A stretch of DNA of 64,000 nt, from positions 18,228,001-18,292,000 of the forward strand of contig OX485806.1 in assembly GCA_950295325.1 (NCBI GenBank), given 5' to 3'. The DNA comes from Polytrichum commune. Lineage: Eukaryota; Streptophyta; Polytrichopsida; Polytrichales; Polytrichaceae. Shown here piece after piece: positions 47,145 through 59,017 of this stretch (its first letter is position 1; the number at the start of each line of letters is the position of its first letter). Made by a program: the position numbers and the translations under genes. The notes under the pieces are model-generated. The model was not told the origin of the DNA, searched no databases, and worked only from the letters and a program-made list of their open reading frames with translations.

Positions 47145-47620
47145 TAGAGGTTTCACAGTGTCGCTACTGTTAATTGCCAACATGATACTCTTTGTCAACA
47201 TAAGTAAATTCTTTAAGTGAAAGATTGCTCACATAATGACATTTAGCGTAGAACATTAGGATACTTGAGATGATTGTTTTGCATTTTAGTATGCAAATGG
47301 AAGTTATTCCTAAGCACATTGATGGCAAGTGTCATGTGTTTACATGCTAGTATGCAAGAGAAAGATATCCTTGAGCATACTAATGTCAAGTGTCATTTGT
47401 GCACAATTAACTTGAGACCATTATGTAACATAGGCATAGACCTCATAACATTATTGATCATACTCTACCAAGATATTAGTAAGCACACTTGAGCACCAAG
47501 TGTCATGAGGTGACACTACCATCAAAGTTCTTGATTATCATTAGTGTTAGTGTAACCCACCATATGTCTCAAAATAGGGTAAGTGACAATATCACACATG
47601 TGACAATAAATACTGTACAT
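47145..47620. repeat. Dispersed repeat, copy 2 (see 24750-25180)
   Basis: Directly follows the MITE at 46777-47139 and directly precedes the one at 47622-47848. Block order is as in copy 1. Confidence 0.6.
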
Positions 47621-47621
47621 A

Positions 47622-47848
47622 CTGTACACTAAAATGTCTAGTGAGTGTGGGTTACCACTTGGAGTTACATGTTGCTATAATATTTTACTGACATTATTGA
47701 TTCTTACCCACTAAGTTATATCATATTATTTGGTGTGCAAACTAACTACTTATGTTATTTGGGTGAAAAAATATATACTCTTTCTAAAATGTTATAACCA
47801 TGTGTAACTTCAAATGGTAACCCACACTAATTAGACAAAACAGTGTAG
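47622..47848. mobile_element. MITE, family M3 (copy at 10697-10911)
   Basis: The left end carries ACACTAAAATGTCTAGTG then GTGGGTTACCA; the right end is TGGTAACCCACACTAATTAG followed by ACAAAACAGTGTAG. About 227 bp. Confidence 0.72.
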
Positions 47849-47849
47849 C

Positions 47850-49792
47850 TCCTTGGGGAAGCAAGCATGGAATGAACTTTTATCCCGAATAAAAAAGAAC
47901 CAGGTTGGCCCAGTTGTGTTATCCTACGATATACAATGCTTGTAAACAAAATAAGAAAAATAAAATAATGAAGTGTGCCTAGGGTAGATTTTATTCTCAA
48001 GCTCTTTGTTTCTTAGTCCATATTCTAAATTAAGCCCCTACACATTCAACCGATTGATTCATTGTTTTGGAAATGCCAGGATAATTATCAAGTTTTGGTA
48101 GAATACAACATAGGCAATGATATATGTAGTCCACAAAGGACAAACTTGTGAACTTGTTAGGGTATAAATATAAGAGGTCAACATAGTGGTCTCATGCTAG
48201 ATTACATCTTCATTTGGCTGGGCCCCGTCGCTCTCATGCCTCCTTCACTGTCCAGTCTTCATGTCTACACCTGTGTGGGAATTTTCACTCCTCCCCATTG
48301 GGAACCAGTGTGACAATACCCAGTCAAAATTACAAATATTCAAGTTGACATCACTTTCATTATCCCCAAGTTAATTGATGGAGTTCCTTCACATGCCAAA
48401 GGAGCTCAATGCCTTAAGTGACAAGGTATTATCACATTGGGTCCCTACAGGGAAGAGTTCCCACCCAAGGAAGGTGTGGGCAGGAAGACCGGACACGGGA
48501 GGAGGCGTGGGAGTGATGGGGCCCAACCAAATGAAGATGTGATCTAGCCCGGGGCAACAAAGTGGTGTAGGGTACATGAGGGCCATGCCACCAAATTGGT
48601 TGAATGAAATCCAACAAACGAACAAAATCTATTCAACTTAGTAGAATACCTATAACATGTCTTAAAGCATGAACAAGTATAGAAAGTTCATTGAGCATTG
48701 ACCTTAATGTCGAGGCTAAAGATAGCTTTGGGTTTTAAAAAATTATGGGAATGTATATCGATTGACTAGTCTATGCCTTAAGATAGAAGAACATTTAATA
48801 TGATCACTATGGTATACATATTAGTAGTCTTAATCTTTCAAGGCTGAGGCAAACATTTTTGTCCGAGCAATCACTACTGCTTAACAATACTAGCATAAAT
48901 ATGTATATTAAAACTTTGTGTTCTTTGAGATGGTGATAATTGAAATTTGTGTGAAATATTTCAACTCTACAAAACCTCCACATGTATAGTTAGTTTTATC
49001 ATAAGAATTGGAAGTTTTCTTTAATGAGGTTGAATTGGATGGAATTGTTTTAGACGATTTTAAGGTGGTTTTGCTTTAATTTGTAAAAAAATTAACTTGT
49101 ACTTAAAAAAAATAATAGCAACAAGTAATTCATTGAGATGTGAGATGTGAGAACAAAACATTGTGTGGGATCAATATTTTCTGTGTGATCACATTTGGCA
49201 AGCCTTTATATAAAGGGTTGTTATTTTTTAATGTTAAAAACAATTGGTGCAGTGGACATGGGCCATTAACTTATGTATTGGAGCCCGTTGAGGTATGTTG
49301 GTCTTAAATGGCTCATTTTTCATGTTTTCCAACTTATGCAATGAAAGTTGGTTTTCTTTAGCAAATCTACGATGACACATCAACATAAATGCAAGTGTTT
49401 AGGTTTTGTAAATACACCCCCCCCCCTCCCAATTGTGATGTCTATTGAATGTAGAATGGCTGATATTTTTTTAATATTTAGTCCAAACTCTCTAAAATAC
49501 ATGTCTTGTTTGGTTCCTTTCTTGGTTATAAGCTAACCACACACCACTCAAATGTAAGTGCACGATTGAGATAAACAATTGAAGAAGGTCTAAGTATCCT
49601 ATTGGGTGTGTTTTCCTCACATGGTGGGTGGTTACCATGACATTGTTTGTTAACCCTTAGAAGATCAAGGGGCTCAAAATCACGTGGTTGCATGTTCTTC
49701 AAATACTTTTCTCTCTACACCCACTTCTCATAGGGTATGAAACATATAATTAGTGTGAGATAATTAGCAAATCCAAATCGTATTCGTAGGTG
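47850..49792. other. No gene recognised
   Basis: Includes a GC-richer patch at 48430-48600 without a recognised protein, and a C-run near 49418-49429. The rest is AT-rich. Confidence 0.35.
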
Positions 49793-49915
49793 GCCCCATA
49801 AGAACTCCAAGGTTAAGCAAGCCTAATGCCATAATAGTATTTGGATGGGTGACCTGATTGCTAGCACTTGATTTCCCATTCACCTTACCACCTATAGTTC
49901 ACTCAATCCTAGTGG
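49793..49915 (+). mobile_element. 5S rRNA-derived repeat, plus strand
   Basis: The stretch AGAACTCCAAGGTTAAGCAA, then GCCTAATG, TAGTATTTGGATGGGTGACC and TGATTGCTAGCAC follows plant 5S rRNA (AGAACTCCGAAGTTAAGCGT ... GGATGGGTGACC). The A-box-like and C-box-like internal promoter words are kept, but the 5' third of 5S is absent, so it is not a functional rRNA gene. It is the same family as the minus-strand copy at 45735-45860, and the two have diverged clearly, which suggests old insertions. Confidence 0.7.
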
Positions 49916-50566
49916 GGTATCCAAGTGAACTAGACACCTAAGATACATGAGCCGAACACATCCACTCATTATAAGGCAGTCGCAATCTTCTAAAAAGGAA
50001 CACGTATCTTCGTTTGAGAATGCAAATCTTTATATATTGTACATTAGTACAAACATTGGATAGCTGCCAAAATAACTATGGTTAACTAGATTTTTTTTCA
50101 ATACATTTTACGGAACAACTATAGTTAACTGGAAAATTTTCAAATCAATTTGAAGAAAAACTATAGTTAACTAGGAAATCTTTAGACAACTATAACTTGA
50201 GAGTCCAGGAGCCAACCGGCATGTTCTTTCATTTATCTCAAAAATGAAATGAAATATATTACAGTAACGTGTTTGTCACCCATGCCGGCCCATCCCAAGA
50301 AGGAATGTAATCCACCATTCCTTGTGGTAGTTGAACCCATTATACTCTAAGTTGCTTATAAATAATGAGGTCGTGGTCATTGGGTGTTGATTGAGTCAAA
50401 TTCGCAAATGCAATCATGTTCTGAATTTAAAATTATGAATGAAAGAAAAGAAAAAGATATAGATGCTATTTTTTGTCGTGATACTACATTGCAGGTTGTG
50501 CTCAATTTTAGTTAACTACATTTTTTAGTAGGTCAAATCACGAACAACTATACTTATGAAAAGAAA
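49916..50566. other. No gene recognised; ACTATAGTTAAC repeats at 50076-50175
   Basis: Three ACTATRGTTAACT words occur within 100 bp, a pattern shared with 9907-9980. Confidence 0.4.
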
Positions 50567-50790
50567 CTACACAAAACATGATATTTAGTGTTCCTTACTA
50601 TTTGGAATTACGCAATGCTATAAATGTCTACAGTGCATCTCATTTTTTACCAACCATGGTTGAATTCGTTGTTTGGACACTATAGAACATTAACACCTTT
50701 ACTTGGTAAAAGAATAACATTTATAGTAAAAAAATATTGGAACATGTAACTCCAAACAATAAGTCACACTAAATACCATATTTTGTGTAG
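50567..50790. mobile_element. 224-bp MITE, family M2a
   Basis: Ends CTACACAAAACATGATATTT and, inverted, CTACACAAAATATGGTATTT. The interior matches 15702-15909 (ACTATTTGGAATTACGCAA). Confidence 0.8.
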
Positions 50791-50849
50791 TTATCCAATA
50801 ATTGAATTAGTTGGTTAGTTGTCCATGATCTGCATTAGTACAATGGACG

Positions 50850-51070
50850 GGGAGAATTGGCCGCTAGTTAGAAATGAACCAGTTGCAGTTGAAAAATAAT
50901 TGGTTGGAATTCAAGACTTCAGAAAAATTACAGATCATTTTAGAGGAACATGTAGAATGTACCTCGAATTAGTATAAAAAAACGGAAAGATCACAACACA
51001 TAACCGGTTGAACTTGGAAACACTAAGATTTTTACTGAGTATGCCCTAAATTTTACCCAGACATTGCTTT
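50850..51070. repeat. Dispersed repeat R3, copy 3
   Basis: Begins GGGGAGAATTGGCCGCTAG; matches 15445-15655 and 45040-45275 in order and orientation. Confidence 0.55.
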
Positions 51071-51779
51071 AGCAAATGTTGAAGAAACGTGTCCCATTTA
51101 ACTTACTAGGCTCACGTACCTTTTAGGATATTGATGTCCGAGATGTTGTAGCTGTCACCTGTCATAAAGTAGCACGTTGGTGTAGATTCTTGGACAGAGC
51201 CTTGCACCTCCTACAACCTGGGCATTCAAGGTTGGTATCCTAGTTCGACAAAAATACTTAGCCCAATAGAGTTACACTCTAAACTCCGTATTATCACACC
51301 TGTGGCAATCAAAGTGCACATGATATTACGGAGTTTTGTAGTGTTGACATGGATGTGTGATACTTTAGAATTAGTGTAGTATGTGACATTGTGGAATAAA
51401 CAAAGAAGATGTGAGGATAATTTGAATTCATTCTCCTGTCACTTACGCTAGTGTGGTCCACTCCACTTGGCCTTTCCAGACGATGTGGTGGACGCATGCA
51501 CCAACATTCAACAAGTGGCATCAAAAGAAGTAGAAGAAGAATAAGAAGGTGACACTTCACATGTTGTCATATGGCGCAATGCGAGGGTGTGGGTGGACTT
51601 CTTGGGTGGTTTGCACTAATGACAAATTTCGTGATATAAGGGAGAGAAATGTGACAATAAGGAGTGAGATTCGAACTACGAACATCCATTTCCTAGGGTC
51701 CCGGGATATTAGAGAGTGTGTGACATTATGGAGGTTGATATTACGGAGTTTAGGGCGTATTTGTATAGTAGAGTAGATG
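51071..51779. other. No gene recognised
   Basis: Contains ATATTACGGAGTTT twice (51333 and 51741 areas) and no convincing frame. Confidence 0.35.
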
Positions 51780-52195
51780 AAAACATTTGGTTTAGTCCCA
51801 AACCTTGAAATTACGAGAATCAATACAAACTACCCAAGTTTTCTTAATGCTTAAATTACCGTACACAAAGAGTGGTGTTAGGCTATTAAAAAACAACTTT
51901 TAACTTGTTTTACTAGAATGGGTGGACCAAGCTAGCCTTGCATAGGTCAATCCAAGATTTAGGACATCGCGTCTCACGTGTATACTTTGTTTTAGACCCT
52001 AAAAATGGAAATCCTCTCCAAGTTTGAGAGGTGGATAGAGGAGGTCTTAAAAGTTTCACCCCACTTTCAAATTAAAATAGGCTCCAATATACGACGAGGT
52101 AACGAGCTCTCTTAGTAGAAGGTTTTCTCAATGAAGGATCAAACCCGTGGTTTCATCCCTCTTTGAGAGACTTTACGGATAACTCTAATATCTCA
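51780..52195. repeat. Dispersed repeat, copy 2 (see 46445-46750)
   Basis: Same block order as 46445-46750, with an extra segment around 51850-51950. Confidence 0.6.
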
Positions 52196-52800
52196 TTGAG
52201 AAATAATGCCAAGGTTAACTTGTAGACCAAAAGTAGGATAAGGTTGATGGTGCTATAACTGCCACTTTAAGTGTTTAACAGAAACAATAGCACGATTAAT
52301 TAAAAAATTATAGACAATCGCAATTATAAGTTGACAAAGATATTATGACGCAACAGAGTATGTCCTATATGAAGTCCGTGTGCAAAAAAGTTATAAGGGT
52401 TCAAAGTTTTATTGATAGATGGCCCCAAACCAACACTACTTTATAAGACATGAGTGTATGAACTATGATACATGCATTATGCCCCCTCCTAACTTGACTT
52501 TAACAAATCCTCACTTCGCGTAAAAGATCGTTTTTAAAAAACTTGGCCTCCATACCATCAATGCTAGCTAGTCCCGATCCTAGCTAACAAAGGGCGTGGC
52601 AGGGTTCAAAAACAAAGGTTTAACTAAGATATTCAACAAGCTCCCAAAATCATGTCAAGGAAAGTGGTGAAGGCCTCAATTTGAATTTGCTGAGCGTCTC
52701 GTATTAATCGTGTGTTTCATATCTTAAGAGAGATGGGCTAGTTAGAAAAACTAACAACTTAAGACCCATCTACCTTCTCAAAGTGATGTCGAGAAGATCA
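52196..52800. other. No gene recognised
   Basis: AT-rich, with no recognised motif. Words such as GGCGTGGCAGG and CCCCCTCCTAACTTGACTTT recur in degraded form near 56200 and 56690, so old repeats are likely. Confidence 0.3.
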
Positions 52801-53167
52801 TAGTAGAGGCGTCTATTCCCAATCACGACCCCATCAACAATCTATAGGGTACTAGAATTTCAATCAGGATAAGACTAAATCTCAATCATGCCGAAACCAA
52901 TAGTGCCATGACACATGTCATTGTTTTGAGTGTTAAAACGAGGAGGAACGAGTGGTGATGATAGACTCTAGACATTGGTAATATGCTAGGTCCAACTTTT
53001 GACTTCACAAATTCACACTAACTTTGATATAAAGAATAAAATTATCAAAAAAATTGCAATCCTCATGATTTCTATCTTCCTACATGGGAAACATTTGCAC
53101 CGCCTTATACTTCACCAGATTTGGCACATAATCTCTTAAGTGATCGGCTATGAGTGCCCCTACTCTA
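52801..53167. mobile_element. MITE with TAGTAGAGG ends (copy of 2296-2690, inverted)
   Basis: Left end TAGTAGAGGCGTCTATTCCC; right end, inverted, TAGAGTAGGGGCACTCATAG. The interior matches the inverted 2296-2690 element (ATCTTCCTACAT, GCACCGCCTTATACTTC, GGCACATAATCTCTTAAGTG). Confidence 0.65.
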
Positions 53168-53511
53168 TCTAGTCGATCTTATGTCATCTTATGACGACCA
53201 AGCAACGCCGGTCCCAAAACTCCAACCAAGTGGGGACTAAGAATAAGTTAAAATCTGCCTAACCAAAATGTTGTGAGCACGTCTCCTAGCAGTGTGATTG
53301 GGTCTCTCCTATTTTGAATGCAGGGTTGTACGAAAGAACAACATTTCCATATAAAGCCAAGTGGAGGAGGGTTTAAATTATCCCCTAAAAGCCAAGGTGG
53401 ATGCTATTGTCCATAAGTCATTGTTGCCTGGCATTACCAACTTACATGTTCATGTTATAGTCTTTTGATTATGGACATGTAGAGTAGTAGATATCCGTGT
53501 GAACAATCTTA

Positions 53512-54091
53512 GGGTTGGTTTACACCATGGACCATTAAGTTGGACCATGGAAGATGGTTTTTGTTTTCATGGTCCGACTTGATGGTCCAACTTTCATGGT
53601 CCGATTTCTTAAAAAACCAATTTACAAAGTCTTTGGGCCCCTTACTAGGTGTAAACCGAATGTGGATCAAGAGGAATAACCATGCACCCAAAAGTGAATG
53701 TTTTGATTTTTTTTTAAATATATGTTCAAAAAGGATAGTTTTGGAAAAAAAATTCAAGTTTGACCATTCCTTTGTCTTCTTTTGACTTCATCTTCCCTTC
53801 ACCCCCAAAAAAATCATTCAAAATTTATTCTAATAATATTTCTTTGCCATGGGTCCTTGCCTTTTTCTACCAAAGCACCTCTTTTGCCTCTCCCACCACA
53901 AAAACCGTTGGACCATGTTAGTGAATAATATAGGCCTAAAAAATGTGTCTTTTGGGGACCTCGAACTCCATGTTCATTCTGGCATTTTTTTCCTTGGTGC
54001 AAACGGAAGTGGTCCCGGGACAAGTATAACAACTAATCACAAAATTTACAAGGCCTTGGGATGACTTCATGGTCCATAGTGTAAACAACCC
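53512..54091. mobile_element. 580-bp MITE-like element
   Basis: Left end GGGTTGGTTTACACCATGG; right end, inverted, GGGTTGTTTACACTATGG. Sub-terminal copies of ATGGTCCGACTT and TTGGACCATG repeat near the left end. A TTA precedes the left end (53509-53511), but the right flank (CTC) does not match it. Its ends resemble the TTTACAC ends of the 512 and 22569 elements. Confidence 0.7.
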
Positions 54092-54094
54092 CTC

Positions 54095-54814
54095 GACTCT
54101 ACAAAGCTTCCATCCATATAGTCCGATCTATCATCAAAGGTTCCGATTTTCTTTAATGAGCTTCTAAACTGACTAAACTACTTTGAACGACTTTGGGACA
54201 ATTTTGTTTTGGCATCATCACTGCCATACATTGCCATACACACTGGAGGTGATAAGCCATGCCTCATAAAATCAAGCGTTTGCATACATTAATTTTATTA
54301 GTTTAATTTACGCGTGTTGTGCCCCTGGGGCACCTAAAATAGGCGGTTTTCAAAAAATGACTGGAAAGTGCTCATAATTGAACAACTAGAGTGTGTTTCA
54401 TATGATGTTGTGTGTCTCATGTTTTATTATGTTGACAGTGAGAAAGCTCTCATCAACAAAGACGACCGTCATAAAAGCGAATTGCACATACTCGTCGTCG
54501 AGACACGTCTTGGACGTTTTTGAAATGTTTTTTTTTTCCTTAGTTTATGCGCACCGCTCTAATAAGTCTCTTTAGTTTATGCGTTTCATGCGTCCATCTA
54601 TAGAACGCCTGATTTAACGAGGCGTGTGATAAGCGCAACAAAGACTTTATTTTCTTCATCCTTGCATGCATGCATGCACCGGGGGTGGCGACTTTTCTAT
54701 TCAGGTGCTTATATTAAATGCTTCAAACGTGTGATCTGGATCTGTCATCCATATTTGGCTGCAGGGATGTGGCTGGGTGAAGATGTATGTATAGGGGGCG
54801 TAATTAATTTTGGC
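54095..54814. other. No gene recognised
   Basis: AT-rich, with a T-run near 54528. No motifs. Confidence 0.3.
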
Positions 54815-54945
54815 ATTCATTTGTCGTTGGTTGGGTTTGCCTTCTGTCTCAAAAAGAAAAAGAAAAAGAAAAAAAGAAAAAAGGCATTGGCTAATTTGAC
54901 CTTTCTGTCAAAAAAATAATTAAAAAGAAAAAAAAAGAAAAAAGA
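54815..54945 (+). repeat. LINE/SINE-type 3' tail with A-rich run
   Basis: GTCGTTGGTTGGGTTTGCC, then TTCTGTCTC and a run of A5G units, then a second shorter copy (GGCATTGGCTAATTTGACC, TTTCTGTC) and another A-rich run. The first block matches 9640-9665. Two tails in a row suggest nested or tandem retroposition. Confidence 0.55.
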
Positions 54946-57900
54946 TGTATAGTGGGCCATAGCTTTTAAACTTGTGATCATGATGGACGCAGTCCAAGAC
55001 TCACAGGACGTGTGCGTTGTGGGCTATGGCCTTCGTCAGTTGTTGATCTATAAGGCATGTGGGTGTTACTTGGTTCGTTTTGTCACATGTTCTCCAACTT
55101 CTACTGATTAGATTTATACAACAAAGCAAGTGTTGCATTAGCAAATCTAGGATGAAATATATGCAAAAACCGGATTGGATGTCTCCTTGTTTAGTTATGG
55201 TTATTTGAAGTGTATGTTTGTTGATTCTTTACTTGGATATATAGGCCCTCCCAGTTGCATTCACTATTGAGGGTAGAGTAATTACTAATATTTGAAGACG
55301 TACTCTAATCTCTTGTGAACATGTGTCTTATGATATTTGCTCTTTGATCCTCACTGAACCACGTATCCAATCAAATATAGGGGTCCGATTAAGAAAATGA
55401 GCCACTTAAGTCCTATCTACTTCATACAACTTACAAACATGCCTTGTGGCTTCTCAAAGATCTACATTTCATTCTAAGGAGTACATGACCAAGCACTAGC
55501 ATCAAGGGGTGTTGAATTGGGTGACTTTAGGTTAGAGGAGAGTAACACTTCTACATGTCACTTCATGTGCATTCATCTATATGAGCACTTCGAGTTTTGG
55601 AAGTTTGAAACAAAGACATGTGGATGTTGATGTAGTAGCCATTTCAACCATCAATGACAACATCTTAAGCAGTTGGTGCAAGGCGGTCCGAGACATTAGT
55701 TCATATGCACATGTGCAACATGCCTAGAAATGAGGGTCCAAAATATTTGTAAAAATTACATAAGGCTTACCATTCCACAAAGAAAGAGTTAATGCTAACA
55801 TTTTATTTTGTCAAAGATTGTGAGATGATGATAGTCAATTCATTTGTAGAGGATTTAAATCTTTCTCCTCTCCATGTTGCATATTGGAAAGGGTGGAAGA
55901 GTTGACCCCTAAAGGTTGGCCACCATATTTTGGTCTCTTTGTTTTTTTTGTTTTTTTTGTTTTTTAAACAAATTTGTCATACAATGTAATATTCTGAATA
56001 TTTTGTGCATATGCACAAACATTTAGAATTTGAACATGATCAACATCTGTTAGTAGCCATTTGAGGGCACCTATTAATTATTCTTTGTTGCTAACCCTAA
56101 TTGAACATATGTGCTCATGTTCTCCTCCTCTAATGGCTTGTCTTCGTTGCCTGCCCGTGTAGCAAAACCAGGATTGGCTCTTATGCCCACTCCCCACCTG
56201 ACTTTACCAGATAATCAAAGTTGTTCCTAATACCCGGGTAAAGCTCCCTTAGTTATAGCATAGGCATCTGTTTAACCCAATGCACCTATAAGAACTTGCT
56301 CTGGAGATTTTCAAGTAGGTTTTAGTTAAGTAGCTTTCACACATGTTCGTTGTTTTCATCTACCAAGCAATGACATGTTGGATAGTTTTTGTCCCATCCC
56401 CAAATGCTTCACTACTCATCTATCTTACCATCGGTTTTTGTTAATGAAGCTCCTTTTACCTTCATAGCTAAGACTAAAATCAACCAATCACAAGGGCATG
56501 AGGAGACACTTTTAAACGTCCTACATTCTTGCCTCATGTCTAGATACTGATGGGAGGGTCGGTGCTTGAGGCTTAGAATCTCTACTTTTAAGCCATGCCA
56601 CATCGTTTGCCAACTAGGCTTGGCACTAGATAATGTCGATGATGTGAAGGCCGTGTTTTTAAAACCAACTTTTAGGCTTAGCTAAAGTCAGGAGGGGAGG
56701 GGGCATTAGAGTAGTAACCACCACATGTAGCCATGCATGGCCTACCTCATGCCCTAATCACACCAAACTTTATGTCTTGTTCCAGCCGTGAAATAGTTGG
56801 GAAATTATATTAAAAAATAGATGTTGGCCCACCACTTTTCACACTATTATAGCCAGAGATGATGATGAATGGTGCCAAAAAGTGGTTGGTGTGATCAACC
56901 TCTAAGTTCTATCACCCATTTCCCAGCGGGATTCGGGTGTGGTAACAATAATTGTTGGCAACAACCTTCATGTGACCTACCACAATGCTATACATGTCAA
57001 GAGTACAAGTGACCAAACATGAAGCCTACGGAATGGGCTTCTTTCATGCGGTTGTGGAGGACAATTTATGGAGGCAACCAGTCTTTAAAGAGTACGAGTC
57101 ACAACTGAAACTCATGTTGGTTAGGCTTAGAAAGCATTGAACACATTGGGCGGTCAACAAGGATGACAACTACAAGAATGGAGTTGGTTGTACTTTGTTA
57201 CGTTCCACCTTTAAATTGCAGGCATGACGTTGGAGGTGTCCCTAATTGCAATAATAATGATATACAACGTCGGGCAATCCGACGTAAATTTGAGCCCATT
57301 TTCCCTACCTTGCTCAAGGATCTCCTTGGTGCAGGGTGGTGTTTACTGCCTACCTTGCAGTGGGTGGTCTCTTGGGTTTTTCGTCAAGTAGAGAGAAGAT
57401 TGCATAGTCAGGAATCGAACTGTCAACCCCTCTGTTCGGATTTGGGTACCTCTCCAATGTTGTTTGTAATAGCAATTTGTAGGGAATCAAGATGCTCCAA
57501 CTTCTAAGTACTCAAAACTCAAGAATTCAATACATTGTAGCCATATCTACTTAGTGGTTGGTTGGATGTAGCATTCTCCTTTGGTAAGATGATTTCACGA
57601 AAGTTCAAATTCAATTTTATGCACGTTCCAAGCTAGTTCATGAACCTTCCGACCAATACTACCACAGTGTTCTAACAATCTCATGAGCCTTCTAAGTTAA
57701 TTTAAGATTCTTCTTATTCAACTTCATCACATTATTCAATTACATGGTTGTGGTCCATCCTATATTTAGCCTCTGAGATGGGCCTCCGTTATCCTATATA
57801 TATGAGAAGAAACTTATATGATAGGAAGAAATTGATGTTGGTATAAATAGTATCGGTATTGTCAATGAATAATCTTGCTATGAATAATATTTTCAATGAA

Positions 57901-58545
57901 CAATGCCCATATGAACAGTGTTTCATGTGTATAATGTCGGGATGAACAATGACTCATGTGAGTAGGCCTAGAGTATAATTCCACCCAAATTTCCGAGTGT
58001 TAAGTCTAAACGTATGAATATTAAACAAATGTTTCTACTTTGTTCAAGGGCTCCACATAATATAATTGACATATTCTAGGGTTAGTAGAACCAACCAACA
58101 TGGTTGAATAATGTTATATTGACATGTGACACACCTCAATTTCATGATGGTGGACCTTTACCTTTCGCAACTTCATGATTCTTCTAGACCAATTTCATAA
58201 ATATTTTTGCACTTTGTGATTTTCGTATTCTCAACTTCTCGCCACTTCATTTCACATTCTTTGCCTTCTCATTGTTCATTGGTTCCTCTTTGTTTTGTAT
58301 TTACTTGAAAGCCTCTAGCCTTGATGTTGATTTTTCCTTGGTCTTTCATTACAATACCTCAAAACTAGAAGAACCTCCCCATCTTTAACTCAATGAAGCT
58401 TTTCAATTTTCATGCCCTATATTTATCAATTATGTTTCAAAAGCCACTTGAAGTCAAGATGGATATACCCTCAAGTTGATGCGATGTGAACCAAATAATT
58501 ATAGCAATGAAGAATGCCTTAGAGAGTGCATAGAGTAGTGTCAAA
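54946..58545. other. No gene recognised
   Basis: 3.6 kb without a recognisable gene. The plus strand near 57030-57120 reads GMGFFHAVVEDNLWRQPVF, followed by closed frames. It looks protein-like, but I cannot name it. T/G runs (TTTTTTGTTTTTTTTG) lie at 55938-55965. The rest looks like old, degraded repeat DNA. Confidence 0.35.
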
Positions 58546-58549
58546 GGAT

Positions 58550-58975
58550 TTGAAAAGCTTGGTGGCAATATGATGGATGTTGTATACATGGATGAGGTTG
58601 GTTTCAATTTATATTTGACATGTCGTTTTGGAAGGTCTTGTTAAGAACAAAGATCCCAACAAATTTATCCAACTCAAAGGGGTCAAAAGTTATTTGTGGT
58701 AGTTGTAGTTGGTCATGAAGGAGTCGTTGCTCATAATGGTATACTTGGTGCCTACAATACATATAAGTTTTTAGAATTCATTCAAACCAAGGTCATTCCT
58801 AGCCTTGATAGACAAAGGTTCATCCTCATGGACAATGTCCCAATTCACAGATCTTATGAAATACAACAAGCTTTTGAAGATGTTGGCCGCATCTACTTCC
58901 ATTAGCCATCATACAGTCTATTCTCAATGTTGTAGAATGTGTATTTGGACACATCAAAAGCCATGTCCAATGGGG
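58550..58975 (+). pseudogene. Tc1/mariner-type DDE transposase fragment
   Basis: The plus strand reads VVYMDEVGFNLYLT (58580-58620; matching 'IDE.GFN', which holds the first catalytic Asp), then GRS, then a 69-codon open frame with LFVVVVVGHEGV, YNTYKFLEFIQTKVIP and ILMDNVPIHRS (58825-58860; matching 'MDN...H', which holds the second Asp). PSYSLFS (about 58910) corresponds to 'PPYSPELNPIE', with the last acidic residue lost. Stops lie between the blocks and the N-terminal DNA-binding part is absent, so it is a decayed fragment of the IS630/Tc1/mariner superfamily. Confidence 0.75.
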
Positions 58976-59017
58976 TACAATGGGGTAGATTTTGGATTTC
59001 TTGTTTTAAATGATTTT

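Noticed and set aside
49793-49915. A functional 5S rRNA gene
   Set aside because: The first third of 5S is missing, there are many substitutions, and the similarity to another copy extends beyond 5S.
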